From Micromonospora parathelypteridis (GTDB lineage Bacteria > Actinomycetota > Actinomycetes > Mycobacteriales > Micromonosporaceae), in the NCBI RefSeq assembly GCF_014201145.1, contig NZ_JACHDP010000001.1:1736001-1800000 (forward strand): 64,000 nt of DNA. Direction: 5' to 3'. This document shows, one piece after another, positions 10,699-19,090 of the stretch. Below the pieces are notes generated by a model. That model was given only the letters and a program-made list of their open reading frames with translations. It was not told where the DNA came from and did no database searches. The position numbers and the translations under genes were made by a program. How positions within the stretch are numbered: the stretch's first letter is position 1; each line of letters opens with the position of its first letter.

Positions 10699-11358
10699 AT
10701 GCGTACCGATCTGATCCGTAAGACCGCCCTCACCGCCGCTGGGCTCGCCTTCACCGGCGGCGCCATCGCCGGCCCCGTCACCGCCGCCTACGCCGCGTCC
10801 GACGCCAAGCCGACCTCGCAGACGCAGAACGACCGCAAGCCCTCGGGTGAGCGGGAGCTGGGTGTGCGCTACGAGGCGCAGCCGAACTTCTACTACTGCG
10901 GGCCCGCCGCGACCCGTAACGCCCTGTCCGTCCAAGGCAAAAACATCAACGTCGACGACATGGCCAAGGAAATGGGCACCACCGAAGCCGGCACCAACTC
11001 CATCAACGACATCACCCCCGTCCTGAACAAGGAAACCGGCAAGCCCGACGCCTACCGGTCCGTGGAAATCAGCAACCCCAACGCTGACACCAAGCAGACC
11101 GACACCCTGCGCACCGACGTCGTCCACACCGTCGACCAGGGCCGCGCCGTCGTCGCCAACATCGCCGGCACCAGCACCGACACCACCGGCACCACCCACT
11201 CCTACGAAGGCGGGCACTACATCAGCGTCGTCGGCTACCACGACAACGGCAACACCGTCACCATCGCCGACTCCGCCGACCCCAACCAAGCCGCCTACGA
11301 CATCACCATCGAGCACCTCGCCGACTGGATCGCCACCCGCGGCTACGCCACCAGCTGA
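10699..11358 (+). CDS. Secreted C39-like cysteine peptidase
   Basis: A 219-residue exported protein. The signal peptide (MRTDLIRKTALTAAGLAFTG, hydrophobic to about residue 32, then AYAAS) is followed by a papain-like C39-type domain. The likely catalytic Cys is in YYCGPAATRNAL, the His in EGGHYISVVGYHD, and the Asp in VTIADSADP. C39 domains cut double-glycine leaders when fused to ABC transporters; free secreted forms are common in actinobacteria and their substrates are unknown. The ATG has a GAGGAGC site 8 nt upstream. The codons AAA, GAA and CAA are more frequent here than in the neighbours. A strong terminator follows. Confidence 0.8.
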   Translation: MRTDLIRKTALTAAGLAFTGGAIAGPVTAAYAASDAKPTSQTQNDRKPSGERELGVRYEAQPNFYYCGPAATRNALSVQGKNINVDDMAKEMGTTEAGTNSINDITPVLNKETGKPDAYRSVEISNPNADTKQTDTLRTDVVHTVDQGRAVVANIAGTSTDTTGTTHSYEGGHYISVVGYHDNGNTVTIADSADPNQAAYDITIEHLADWIATRGYATS

Positions 11359-11383
11359 CCCACACCAGCACACCACGACCACA

Positions 11384-11423
11384 CCGAAGGGCCGGACCCC
11401 AACCACGGGGCCCGGCCCTTCGG
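11384..11423 (+). terminator. Terminator hairpin after the C39-like gene
   Basis: A perfect 12-bp GC-rich stem (CCGAAGGGCCGG paired with CCGGCCCTTCGG, 11384-11395 with 11412-11423) beginning 26 bp after the stop codon. There is no T-run, as is usual in high-GC actinobacteria. Confidence 0.75.
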
Positions 11424-11483
11424 CGTCGGTTAGGCCACTGGCGAGGACGGGCAGAGCCGCTCCGCTCCGGGGCAGAGCCGCGC

Positions 11484-11531
11484 CGGGCCGAGTGTGCGCC
11501 GGGCCGAGTGTGCGTCGGGCCGAGTGTGCGC
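11484..11531. repeat. Tandem repeat, 16 bp x 3
   Basis: Three consecutive copies of CGGGCCGAGTGTGCGC, the middle one ending in T, in the convergent intergenic region between the C39-like gene and dus. No reading frame uses it. Confidence 0.85.
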
Positions 11532-11539
11532 CGCTGGCC

Positions 11540-11611
11540 CTTTGGAGCTGATGTCGTAGACGATTCACGGCGCGGCCTCAGGGCGGTTCGTCTGCGGCAT
11601 CAGCTCCAAAG
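11540..11611. repeat. Long inverted repeat between convergent genes
   Basis: Two 23-nt arms (11540-11562 and 11589-11611) are complementary except for two positions that would be G-U wobbles in RNA; the loop is 26 nt. The left arm starts CTTTGGAGCTGATG. It is not bounded by GATC, unlike the other palindromes in this window. A bidirectional terminator role is possible. The rest of the 11424-11745 gap holds short GGAC repeats and no gene. Confidence 0.75.
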
Positions 11612-11745
11612 CGTGCCGACCCCCTACGCCCAGCCGATACTCACGGACGGACGGACGGACCGTGGCGACAGCGGCACGGACGGACGGGTTCGGAGCCCGC
11701 CGCATCCACGCTCCGCACTCACGCGCCGGTGCCGGACGTCAGCGA

Positions 11746-12918
11746 TCAGCCGCCGGAGTCGTCCATTTCGGCGCCCTCGGGGACGGCGTCGTCGTCTCGG
11801 CTGGCCAGCCAGCCGTCCGGCAGGAAGACCTTGCCCGGCGAGTTGGTGCGTCCGCGCGGCTGGCCCAGGGCGGCCACCGGGAACGGCTCCGTCGGGTCGA
11901 GCTTTCCGAGCAGGTCGTCGAGCTGGGCCAGGCTTTCGATCATCGCCAGCGAGCGGCGCAGCTCGCCGCCGACCGGGAAGCCCTTGAGGTACCAGGCGAC
12001 GTGCTTGCGGAAATCGGTGCAGCCGTCCCGCTCACCCCGGGCCGGGTTGCTGGCGCCGGCCACGAACTGGTCTACCAGCAGCTCGGCGTGCCGGCGCATG
12101 GTCACCGCCACCTCGCCGAGGGTGGGCAACCGCCGCTCCGAGCGCCCGTTGAAGGCGGCCTCCAGATCGGCGAAGAGCCACGGTCGACCCAGACAGCCGC
12201 GCCCGACGACCACGCCGTCGACCCCGGTGTGCGCGACCATCCGCAGCGCGTCGTCGGCCTCCCAGATGTCGCCGTTGCCGAGCACCGGCACGTCGAGGGC
12301 CTGCTTCAACGTGGCGATCGCGTCCCAGTCGGCGGTGCCCGAGTAGCGCTGCGCGGCGGTCCGCCCGTGCAGGGCCACCGCGGCCACGCCGGCGTCCTGG
12401 GCGGCGAGCCCGGCTTCGACGTACGTCAGGTGGTCGTCGTCGATGCCCTTGCGCATCTTCACCGTGACCGGCACCCCGGCCGGCGCGGCGGCAGCCACCG
12501 CGGCCTGCACCAGTCGGGCGAAGAGCCGGCGCCGCCACGGCAACGCCGCGCCGCCCCCACGCCGGGTGACCTTGGGGACCGGGCAGCCGAAGTTGAGGTC
12601 GATGTGATCGGCCAGGTTGCGTTCGACGACGATCCGCACGGCGGCAGCGGTGATCTCCGGGTCGGTGCCGTAGAGCTGGAGGCTGCGAGGCTTCTCGTCG
12701 TCGCCGAACGCGATCATGCGCAGCGTCTTCGGGTTCCGCTCGACCAGCGCCCGCGTGGTGATCATCTCGCAGACGTAGATGCCGCCGCCCTGCTCCCGGC
12801 AGAGCCGGCGGAACCCGACGTTGGTGATCCCGGCCATCGGCGCGAGAACCACCGGCGGCCACACCTGGTAGCCACCGAGGGTCAACGGGCGTCCGGCCGC
12901 CACCGCGACATCACTCAC
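11746..12918 (-). CDS. dusB: tRNA-dihydrouridine synthase (DusB-like)
   Basis: A 390-residue FMN enzyme that reduces uridines in the tRNA D-loop. The N-terminal TIM barrel has the family start VVLAPMAGITNVGFRRLC, the active-site loop NFGCPVPKVTRRGGGAAL with the catalytic Cys, and a phosphate-binding segment NGDIWEADDALRM. The C-terminal helical domain includes DFRKHVAWYLKGFP. It starts with GTG at 12918 with only a weak ribosome site. The actinobacterial form carries an acidic tail (ASRDDDAVPEGAEMDDSGG). It is the last gene of a minus-strand run that may include the sortase-like gene, although 87 bp separate them. Confidence 0.93.
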   Translation of the reverse strand: MSDVAVAAGRPLTLGGYQVWPPVVLAPMAGITNVGFRRLCREQGGGIYVCEMITTRALVERNPKTLRMIAFGDDEKPRSLQLYGTDPEITAAAVRIVVERNLADHIDLNFGCPVPKVTRRGGGAALPWRRRLFARLVQAAVAAAAPAGVPVTVKMRKGIDDDHLTYVEAGLAAQDAGVAAVALHGRTAAQRYSGTADWDAIATLKQALDVPVLGNGDIWEADDALRMVAHTGVDGVVVGRGCLGRPWLFADLEAAFNGRSERRLPTLGEVAVTMRRHAELLVDQFVAGASNPARGERDGCTDFRKHVAWYLKGFPVGGELRRSLAMIESLAQLDDLLGKLDPTEPFPVAALGQPRGRTNSPGKVFLPDGWLASRDDDAVPEGAEMDDSGG

Positions 12919-13005
12919 CCCGCAAGTATACGGAGGGGTTCCTCCCCCTTTGCCTGCCGCAGGGCGGCGCTCGGGTTGACACCCCCGGGGCCGACCCGAC
13001 CGGGC

Positions 13006-13632
13006 CTACCGGGCCAGCCGTCGAGCGGTGCTGAACCCCGTCCCGCTCCGCCCCGTGCAGGTCTGCAGCACGAGGTCGTATCGGCTCATCCAGCGCGGCA
13101 TCGTACCGCCCTTGCGCGGCTGCCATCGGTGCCCGACCACCTGGTAGGTGCCCGCGCACGGCCCCGAGACGACCCGCACCACCCTCCCTGTCGGGAGGTC
13201 GTCCAGCCACGCCCAACCCGTGGTGTCGTGCCCCGCCAGGAGGCACGTCGGCGAGGTCGTCCACGTCACCAGCGCTCCGCTGTCGATCTTGGCTTGCGAG
13301 TGGATCGCCGTGACGGGGGCGAGACGTGTCACGGCCCGCGGGGACGCACGCCGCGCGGGACCGCCGCGGGACGGAGCCGGCGGCTCGAGCCTCCACTGGG
13401 TGGCCTCGATCATCCCAGGGACGGGCGATACGGAGGCCGTGGCCGTGGGGACCGCACCAACCGACCCACGCCTTGCGGAGGACGCGCTCGGTGGCGGCGG
13501 GGCGTGGGCGGCAGCGCTCGCCCGGGGGGCCTGGGCGGCACCGTGGTGGGCCGCTGAGCCGGAGAGCGCCGGCAGTCCCACGACGATCGACGCCGCAGCG
13601 GTCAAGCGGAGGACGGACAGTCGATTCGTCAT
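13006..13632 (-). CDS. Secreted sortase-like protein
   Basis: A 208-residue protein with an N-terminal signal sequence (LTAAASIVVGLPALSGSAA), an Ala/Pro/Ser-rich linker to about residue 95, and a C-terminal domain resembling class E/F sortases. The putative catalytic His is in CLLAGHDTTGWAWLDDL, the Cys in DLVLQTCTG, and an Arg is available in STARRLAR. Sortases join proteins to the cell wall, but no LPxTG-type substrate or partner lies nearby. The domain is short (about 110 residues), so activity is uncertain. The ATG at 13632 has an AGGTGGGA site 6 nt upstream. The assignment rests on motifs alone. Confidence 0.65.
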   Translation of the reverse strand: MTNRLSVLRLTAAASIVVGLPALSGSAAHHGAAQAPRASAAAHAPPPPSASSARRGSVGAVPTATASVSPVPGMIEATQWRLEPPAPSRGGPARRASPRAVTRLAPVTAIHSQAKIDSGALVTWTTSPTCLLAGHDTTGWAWLDDLPTGRVVRVVSGPCAGTYQVVGHRWQPRKGGTMPRWMSRYDLVLQTCTGRSGTGFSTARRLAR

Positions 13633-13748
13633 GTCATCCCACCTTCTTCCGATCGAGACCAAAATATCGAAAGATGGCACTGAATTAATTTCATCGACCC
13701 GCGAGTCGCCGACGCTTCGTCTCGCGTCCCGCCCCTGGTCAGACAGCA

Positions 13749-13786
13749 GAAGGCCCCGTCCCGACCGCGGTCGGGACGGGGCCTTC
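13749..13786 (-). terminator. Terminator downstream of glyS
   Basis: A perfect 18-bp inverted repeat with a 2-nt loop (13749-13766 with 13769-13786), core GGCCCCGTCCCGACC, starting 9 bp after the glyS stop codon. It is one of the strongest stems in the window. Confidence 0.9.
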
Positions 13787-13794
13787 CGAGCACA

Positions 13795-15174
13795 TCAGCA
13801 GCCGGGGAGGCGCTCGATCAGGTAGCGCTCGACCTGGTCCAGGGAGACCCGCTCCTGGGCCATGGTGTCCCGGTTGCGCACCGTCACAGCGTTGTCGTCC
13901 AGCGTGTCGAAGTCGACAGTCACGCAGAACGGGGTGCCGATCTCGTCCTGCCGGCGGTAGCGGCGGCCGATCGCCTGCGAATCGTCGAACTCCACCACCC
14001 AGCGCTTGCGCAGCAGCGTCGCGAGGTCCTTGGCCTTCGGCGACAGCGCCTCGTTGCGCGACAGCGGCAGCACGGCCACCTTGACCGGTGCGAGCCGCGG
14101 GTCGAAGCGCATGACGGTGCGCTTGTCCACGCCACCCTTGGTGTTGGGTGCCTCGTCCTCGTCGTACGCTTCCAGCAGGAAGGCGAGCACCGCGCGGGTC
14201 AGACCCGCCGCCGGCTCGATGACGTACGGCATCCAGCGCTCACTCTTGGTCTGGTCGAAGTAGGACAGGTCGACGCCGGAGTGCTTGCTGTGCGTGGAGA
14301 GGTCGAAGTCGGTGCGGTTGGCGACACCCTCCAGCTCGGCGAACTCGGTGCCGCCGAACTGGAAGCGGTATTCGATGTCGACCGTCCGCTTGGAGTAGTG
14401 CGAGAGCTTCTCCGCCGGGTGCTCGTAGAGGCGCAGGTTATCCGCGGACAGGCCGAGGTCGAGGTACCAGTTCCAGCGCTCCTGGAGCCAGTACTCGTGC
14501 CACTGCTCGTCGGTGCCCGGCTCGACGAAGAACTCCATCTCCATCTGCTCGAACTCGCGGGTCCGGAAGATGAAGTTGCCCGGGGTGATCTCGTTGCGGA
14601 ACGACTTACCGGTCTGCGCGATGCCGAACGGCGGCTTCTTGCGGGCGACCGTCTCGACGTTCTTGTAGTTGACGAAGATGCCCTGCGCGGTCTCCGGGCG
14701 CAGGTAGTGCATGCCCTCTTCGCTCTCCACCGGGCCCAGGTAGGTCTTCATCAGGCCGTTGAACATCTTCGGCTCAGTGAAGGTGCCCTTGTTGCCGCAG
14801 TTGGGGCAGTTGAGCTCAGTGAGCGAGGCCAGCGGCTTGCCGTGCTTGGCCTCGTACGCCTCTTCGAGGTGGTCCGCCCGGAAGCGCTTGTGGCAGAACT
14901 GGCACTCGGTCAGCGGGTCGACGAACTCGGCGATGTGACCGGACGCCTCCCACACCTTGCGGGCCAGGATCACCGCCGAGTCGAGCCCGACGACGTCGTC
15001 GCGCTGCTGGACCATGGTCTTCCACCACTGCCGGCGGACGTTCTCCTTGAGCTCCACGCCGAGCGGGCCGTAGTCCCACGCCGATCGGGTGCCTCCGTAG
15101 ATTTCGCTGGAGGGGAAGACGAAGCCTCGGCGCTTGGCGAGGCTGACGACGGCGTCGATACGGTCGACTGGCAT
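13795..15174 (-). CDS. glyS: Glycyl-tRNA synthetase (alpha2, class II)
   Basis: A 459-residue class IIa aminoacyl-tRNA synthetase of the eukaryote/actinobacteria homodimeric type. The N terminus [28 protein letters not shown] is characteristic. Motif 2 ([25 protein letters not shown]), motif 3 ([17 protein letters not shown]) and the C-terminal anticodon-binding domain ([13 protein letters not shown]) are present. A four-Cys cluster (CQFCHKRF and NCPNCGN) is visible. ATG at 15174 with a GGAGG site. It lies about 3.9 kb from the smtB-like/zur pair; in mycobacteria the glyS and smtB-zur genes are adjacent and divergent, so this neighbourhood is partly conserved. Confidence 0.97.
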   Translation of the reverse strand: MPVDRIDAVVSLAKRRGFVFPSSEIYGGTRSAWDYGPLGVELKENVRRQWWKTMVQQRDDVVGLDSAVILARKVWEASGHIAEFVDPLTECQFCHKRFRADHLEEAYEAKHGKPLASLTELNCPNCGNKGTFTEPKMFNGLMKTYLGPVESEEGMHYLRPETAQGIFVNYKNVETVARKKPPFGIAQTGKSFRNEITPGNFIFRTREFEQMEMEFFVEPGTDEQWHEYWLQERWNWYLDLGLSADNLRLYEHPAEKLSHYSKRTVDIEYRFQFGGTEFAELEGVANRTDFDLSTHSKHSGVDLSYFDQTKSERWMPYVIEPAAGLTRAVLAFLLEAYDEDEAPNTKGGVDKRTVMRFDPRLAPVKVAVLPLSRNEALSPKAKDLATLLRKRWVVEFDDSQAIGRRYRRQDEIGTPFCVTVDFDTLDDNAVTVRNRDTMAQERVSLDQVERYLIERLPGC

Positions 15175-15288
15175 GTTTCCTCCTACGCCGGCTGGCGGTC
15201 GGCGGGGGCGAGATGTGGATGGAACGGTCGGTTCGGGACAACGGTACGACCACCGTCGCCCTGAGCCCAGCAGAATACCGGGGGCGGG

Positions 15289-15768
15289 TCAGCTGACCCC
15301 GCAGACCTCCACGCCGCCGGTCTGACCGTCGTTACCGAGAATGACCTGCTGCTGCTCCCGGTCGCCACCCTCGAGCGTCACGTCGACCGGCAAGGTCAGG
15401 TTGATGGTGTCCACCTCACCCAACCGGAACGCGGTGACCTGTGGCTCGGCGGCGGCCCGCCGTTCGAACTCGGGCCGGGACTCGCGCCGCTGCGCGTCGT
15501 CGCAGAGCTGCTCGTACGCCCGCCCGTAGTCCCGCTCGACCAGCGCCTGGTAGTAGTCGCCGGTCACGGTGCGGGCCTGTTCGCGGACCGCCTGCACGCC
15601 GGTGACCGCCAGGCCGACGACGGCGCTGCCGCCCCCGCCACAGCAGAGCACCACGGCGAGCGCGCCGACGCCGAGGCCGATCCAGAGCCGGGTCCGGCGG
15701 CCCTCGGTGGGCGGCGCGGCGAACGGCGGAGCCACCCCGGGACCGGGCGGCGGGGCGGGTGGGGTCAT
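15289..15768 (-). CDS. Small single-pass membrane protein, proline-rich N terminus
   Basis: A 159-residue protein: a Pro/Ala-rich cytoplasmic tail (about residues 1-25), one hydrophobic segment (LWIGLGVGALAVVLCCGGG) and an extracytoplasmic domain of about 100 residues. That domain contains VTGDYYQALVERDYGRAYEQLCDDAQ, a pattern resembling DUF4878-type NTF2-like domains in actinobacterial lipoproteins and membrane proteins. No catalytic residues are evident. The ATG at 15768 lacks a strong ribosome site. It lies between glyS and the monooxygenase-like gene on the same strand, 24 bp after the latter. Function unknown. Confidence 0.65.
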   Translation of the reverse strand: MTPPAPPPGPGVAPPFAAPPTEGRRTRLWIGLGVGALAVVLCCGGGGSAVVGLAVTGVQAVREQARTVTGDYYQALVERDYGRAYEQLCDDAQRRESRPEFERRAAAEPQVTAFRLGEVDTINLTLPVDVTLEGGDREQQQVILGNDGQTGGVEVCGVS

Positions 15769-15792
15769 AGGAGCAGCGTAGTGTCCGGTGGC

Positions 15793-16134
15793 TCAGCGGT
15801 AAGGACCCGCAGCCCGATCACTCTCGGCGACGACCACGGCTCCGCCGGGGGCCGCGGTGGCCAGTGCCTCGTACGCGGAGGGCTCGTCGACCGACTCGGC
15901 GAGCAGCGGCACGGCGCTGACCTTGACCTCGAAGGCGCCCAGCGCGCGCCGGTACGTGCCGACCGACTCCCATTCGGTGACCAGCGACCAGTACCGGGGA
16001 TCGTCGAGCGCCCGGACCAGTTGACCGCGCAGGTAGCCGGGGCGGGCGGCCAGTGCGGTGAGGGCGGCGTGCGCCCGTTCGGTGAAGTCGTCGGCAACAT
16101 CGACGTCGACCACGAACCGGTTGGTCACCAGCAA
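15793..16134 (-). CDS. Antibiotic biosynthesis monooxygenase (ABM) domain protein
   Basis: A 113-residue protein with the ferredoxin-like dimeric alpha/beta barrel fold of ABM proteins: FVVDVDVADDFTERAHAALTALAARPGYLRGQLVRALDDPRYWSLVTEWESVGTYRRAL. These are small cofactor-free oxygenases, heme-degrading enzymes or proteins of unknown role. I chose a TTG start at 16134 because AGGAGG lies 7 nt upstream; a GTG at 16128 is also in frame but worse spaced. The upstream gene is divergent (29 bp apart), so the two promoters must overlap. Substrate unknown. Confidence 0.75.
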   Translation of the reverse strand: MLVTNRFVVDVDVADDFTERAHAALTALAARPGYLRGQLVRALDDPRYWSLVTEWESVGTYRRALGAFEVKVSAVPLLAESVDEPSAYEALATAAPGGAVVVAESDRAAGPYR

Positions 16135-16162
16135 CGGAGGTCCTCCTCGTAGAGTCTGTGGG

Positions 16163-16420
16163 ATGCAGCGTACGCAGCGCCCTCTGCTGGCCCGGTTGGC
16201 CGGGGCGAACCCGACGTCGGTGTTCCTGCTCACCTTGGTGGTGGTGCTGGTGGCGTTCTTCACGCCCGGGGTGATCGGCGGGCTGCTGACGCTCGCGCTC
16301 GCCGCGGTCCTGATCGCCCTGATGGCGACGACCTGGGCGGTTCAGGCACCGCAGACCCGGCTGATTCGACTGGTGATGTTGACCCTGCTGGTGACGGTGG
16401 GCCTCGCGAAGCTGCTCTGA
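16163..16420 (+). CDS. Small two-helix membrane protein
   Basis: An 85-residue protein. After a basic N terminus (MQRTQRPLLARLAGANPTS) come two or three hydrophobic stretches (VFLLTLVVVLVAFF, VIGGLLTLALAAVLIALMATTW, LIRLVMLTLLVTVGLAKLL). It resembles the short DUF6703-type proteins found next to zinc genes in actinobacteria, but that assignment is from memory and tentative. Its stop codon is only 18 bp before the Zur box of znuA. Function unknown. Confidence 0.7.
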   Translation: MQRTQRPLLARLAGANPTSVFLLTLVVVLVAFFTPGVIGGLLTLALAAVLIALMATTWAVQAPQTRLIRLVMLTLLVTVGLAKLL

Positions 16421-16438
16421 CATGCAATCATGCGTTTT

Positions 16439-16453
16439 TGACAATCATTATCG
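16439..16453 (+). promoter_or_regulatory. Zur box upstream of znuA
   Basis: A 7-1-7 imperfect inverted repeat, TGACAATCATTATCG, sits 21 bp before the znuA start codon in an otherwise A/T-rich patch. It resembles the bacterial Zur operator (TGATAATCATTATCA-like). Zinc-dependent repression by the Zur protein encoded 3 kb downstream is the natural inference. Confidence 0.75.
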
Positions 16454-16474
16454 TTGCCACGGACAGTTGACGTC

Positions 16475-17419
16475 ATGAGCAACCGCACCACGTTCCGTGT
16501 CCTGGCCGCCGCGACCACCCTCCTCGCCCTGGGTGCCGCGGCCGGCTGCTCCACCGGTGGTGCCGCCGGCGCCGACCCCCAACGGGTCGACGTGGTGGCC
16601 GCGTTCTATCCCCTCCAGTTCATCGCGGAGCGCGTCGGCGGCGACGCGGTCCGGGTGACCAACCTGGCCAAGCCCGGTGCCGAGCCGCACGACCTGGAGC
16701 TCAACCCGAGCCAGGTCGGTCAGGTCAGCGAGGCCGAGCTGATCGTCTACCTCAAGGGATTCCAGCCTGCGGTCGACGACGCCGTCGCACAGAACGGCGG
16801 CGACCGGGCGTTCGACGTGACCAGCGTGCAGCCGCTGCTGGACGCGAGCGCCGGCGGGCACAACCACGAGGGCGAGGAGGAGAACGCCGAGGACAGCGGT
16901 GCCAAGGACCCGCACGTCTGGCTCGACCCGACCCGCCTCGCCGGCATCGGTGACCAGCTCGCCCAGCGGCTCGGCAAGGCCGACCCGGACCACGCCGCCG
17001 ACTACACCGCCGGCGCCGCGGCACTACGCGCCGACCTCACGGCCCTGGACGGCGAGTTCCGGCACGGCCTGGCGACCTGCCAGCGGCGGGAGATCGTGAC
17101 CAGCCACGCCGCGTTCGGCTACCTCGCCGACCGCTACCAGCTCGACCAGGTCGGCATCACCGGGCTGAGCCCGGACGTCGAGCCTTCGCCGCAGCGGCTC
17201 GCTCACGCGATCGAGGAGGCGAAGGAGCACCAGGCCACCACGATCTTCTTCGAGACCCTGGTCAGCCCGAAGGTCGCCGAGACCATCGCCGGTCAGGTCG
17301 GCGCGAAGACCGCCGTGCTCGACCCGATCGAGGGGCTCGCCGCTGGCAGCAACGGGGACTACCTTTCGGTGATGCGTACGAACCTGCAGACCCTGCAGAC
17401 GGCCTTGAGCTGCTCGTGA
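16475..17419 (+). CDS. znuA: Zinc ABC transporter substrate-binding lipoprotein
   Basis: A 314-residue cluster A-I (ZnuA/AdcA-type) metal-binding lipoprotein. The lipobox is GAAAGCS after a hydrophobic signal. First metal ligands are in AKPGAEPHDLELNPSQ, then an acidic/His loop (GGHNHEGEEENAEDS) typical of zinc rather than manganese binders, HVWLDPTRLAG, and SHAAFGYLADRY. Its stop codon overlaps the znuC start (GTGA), so the transporter subunits are translationally coupled. Regulation by Zur is indicated by the operator just upstream. ATG at 16475 was chosen because it opens a normal signal peptide; the ribosome site is weak. Confidence 0.95.
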   Translation: MSNRTTFRVLAAATTLLALGAAAGCSTGGAAGADPQRVDVVAAFYPLQFIAERVGGDAVRVTNLAKPGAEPHDLELNPSQVGQVSEAELIVYLKGFQPAVDDAVAQNGGDRAFDVTSVQPLLDASAGGHNHEGEEENAEDSGAKDPHVWLDPTRLAGIGDQLAQRLGKADPDHAADYTAGAAALRADLTALDGEFRHGLATCQRREIVTSHAAFGYLADRYQLDQVGITGLSPDVEPSPQRLAHAIEEAKEHQATTIFFETLVSPKVAETIAGQVGAKTAVLDPIEGLAAGSNGDYLSVMRTNLQTLQTALSCS

Positions 17420-18177
17420 CCTCACCTGTCATCACCGTCGAACACGGGGTGGTCGGCTACGACGGCCGCCCCGTGCTCCGGGACGTCTCGCTCACCGTGA
17501 CCGCCGGCGAGGTGGTCGCGGTGCTCGGTGCCAACGGCTCCGGCAAGTCCACCCTGATCCGCGCCGTGCTCGGGCTGGTGCCCATCAGCGCCGGCTCGGT
17601 CACCCTCTTCGACCGGCCGTTGCGCCGCTTCCGGCAGTGGGCGCGCATCGGGTACGTCCCGCAGCGCCTGGGCGCCGGCGGCGGCGTACCGGCCACCGTC
17701 CGTGAGGTGGTGGCCTCCGGCCGGCTGGCCCGCCGGGGGATCCTCCGCCCGCCGGGTCGAGCCGACCGGGCCGCCGTCGACGCCGCGCTGGTGGCGGTCG
17801 GGCTCGCCGACCGGGCCGGCGACCCGGTGTCCACGCTCTCCGGCGGCCAGCAGCAGCGCACCCTGATCGCCCGCGCACTGGCCGGCCAGCCGGAGCTGCT
17901 GGTCCTCGACGAGCCCACCGCCGGGGTGGACGCGGCCAGCCAGGAGGCGTTCGCCAACGCGCTGCGCGACTTCGTCGCCGACGGCGGAACGGTGCTGCTG
18001 GTCGCCCACGAGTTGGGCCCGCTGCGACCGGTGATCAGCCGGGCGGTCGTCGTACACGAGGGTGGTATCTGTCACGACGGTGCGGTGCCGGACCCGGCCG
18101 GCCATCACGCGGAGCCCGACCACGACCACGTGCACCCGCACGGTCCCGACGAGCCCGCCGGGCTGTGGAGCAACTGA
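17416..18177 (+). CDS. znuC: Zinc ABC transporter ATP-binding protein
   Basis: A 253-residue ABC ATPase: Walker A GANGSGKST, signature LSGGQQQR, Walker B LLVLDEP, and the switch His in LLVAHELG. The C-terminal tail is histidine-rich (GHHAEPDHDHVHPHGPDEP), a common feature of zinc-transport ATPases that may sense or buffer zinc. GTG start overlapping the znuA stop codon by 4 bp; the next gene, znuB, starts 3 bp after its stop. It powers import of zinc delivered by ZnuA through ZnuB. Confidence 0.95.
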   Translation: MTSPVITVEHGVVGYDGRPVLRDVSLTVTAGEVVAVLGANGSGKSTLIRAVLGLVPISAGSVTLFDRPLRRFRQWARIGYVPQRLGAGGGVPATVREVVASGRLARRGILRPPGRADRAAVDAALVAVGLADRAGDPVSTLSGGQQQRTLIARALAGQPELLVLDEPTAGVDAASQEAFANALRDFVADGGTVLLVAHELGPLRPVISRAVVVHEGGICHDGAVPDPAGHHAEPDHDHVHPHGPDEPAGLWSN

Positions 18178-18180
18178 CGC

Positions 18181-19053
18181 ATGGGACTCTTCCAGTACTC
18201 CTACATGCAGCATGCCCTGATCGGCGCGCTGGTGATCGGCCTGGCCGCGCCGGCCCTCGGCATCTACCTGGTGCAGCGCCGGCTGGCGTTGATCGGCGAC
18301 GGCGTGGGGCACGTGGCGCTGACCGGCGTCGGCGCGGGTCTGCTGCTCAACCGCTCGCCGGTGCTGGTGGCGGTGCTCGTCGCCACCGCGGGCGCGATCG
18401 CCATCGAGGTGGTCCGTGCCCGCGGGCGTACGTCCGGCGACCTGGCCCTGGCCCTGCTCTTCTACGGGGGAATCGCGGGCGGCGTGTTGCTGGTCGGCCT
18501 CTCCGACGCGACCAGCGCCAACCTCAACGCCTATCTGTTCGGGTCGCTGATCACCACCTCCCTCACCGACGTGATCACCATCGCGGTGCTCGGCGCGGCG
18601 ATCCTGATCACGATGATCGCGTTGCGCCCGGCGCTCTTCGCGGTCAGCCACGACGAGGAGTACGCCCGGGTCTCCGGCCTTCCGGTACGCACGCTGAACC
18701 TGCTGATCGCCGTCGCCACCGCGATCACCGTGACCATCGCGATGCGGGCCGTCGGGGTGCTGCTGATCAGCGCGCTGATGGTCGTGCCGGTCGCCACCGC
18801 ACAGCAGGTCACCCGGGGCTTCCGCAGCACGATGACCGCCGCGATGGTGCTCGGGTTCTTCGCCGCCGGCTCCGGTGTCTGGGTGGCGGCCACGGCGGAC
18901 ACGGCGCCGGGCGCCTCGGTGGTGCTGGTGGCGATCGCCTCCTTCCTGGTGGTGGCCGTGGCCGGCGGGGTCTGGCGGGCGCTGCGCCGCCGGGCGACAC
19001 CGACCGCCGCGCCAACACCGGAACCACACGAGGTCGTGCTGGACAGGTCCTGA
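18181..19053 (+). CDS. znuB: Zinc ABC transporter permease
   Basis: A 290-residue inner-membrane permease of the ABC-3 family with about eight or nine hydrophobic segments. Family landmarks include the N-terminal MQHALIGALVIGLAAPALGIYLVQRRLALIGDGVGH and the later EYARVSGLPVRTLNLLIAVATAITV and MVVPVATAQQV. It forms the membrane channel for ZnuA/ZnuC. ATG start 3 bp after the znuC stop codon. The gene order A-C-B followed by two zinc-responsive regulators makes a self-contained zinc uptake and sensing module. Confidence 0.95.
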   Translation: MGLFQYSYMQHALIGALVIGLAAPALGIYLVQRRLALIGDGVGHVALTGVGAGLLLNRSPVLVAVLVATAGAIAIEVVRARGRTSGDLALALLFYGGIAGGVLLVGLSDATSANLNAYLFGSLITTSLTDVITIAVLGAAILITMIALRPALFAVSHDEEYARVSGLPVRTLNLLIAVATAITVTIAMRAVGVLLISALMVVPVATAQQVTRGFRSTMTAAMVLGFFAAGSGVWVAATADTAPGASVVLVAIASFLVVAVAGGVWRALRRRATPTAAPTPEPHEVVLDRS

Positions 19054-19090
19054 TCGGCGGGATGTCGGTGGTATTGGTTACCGTTGCAGG

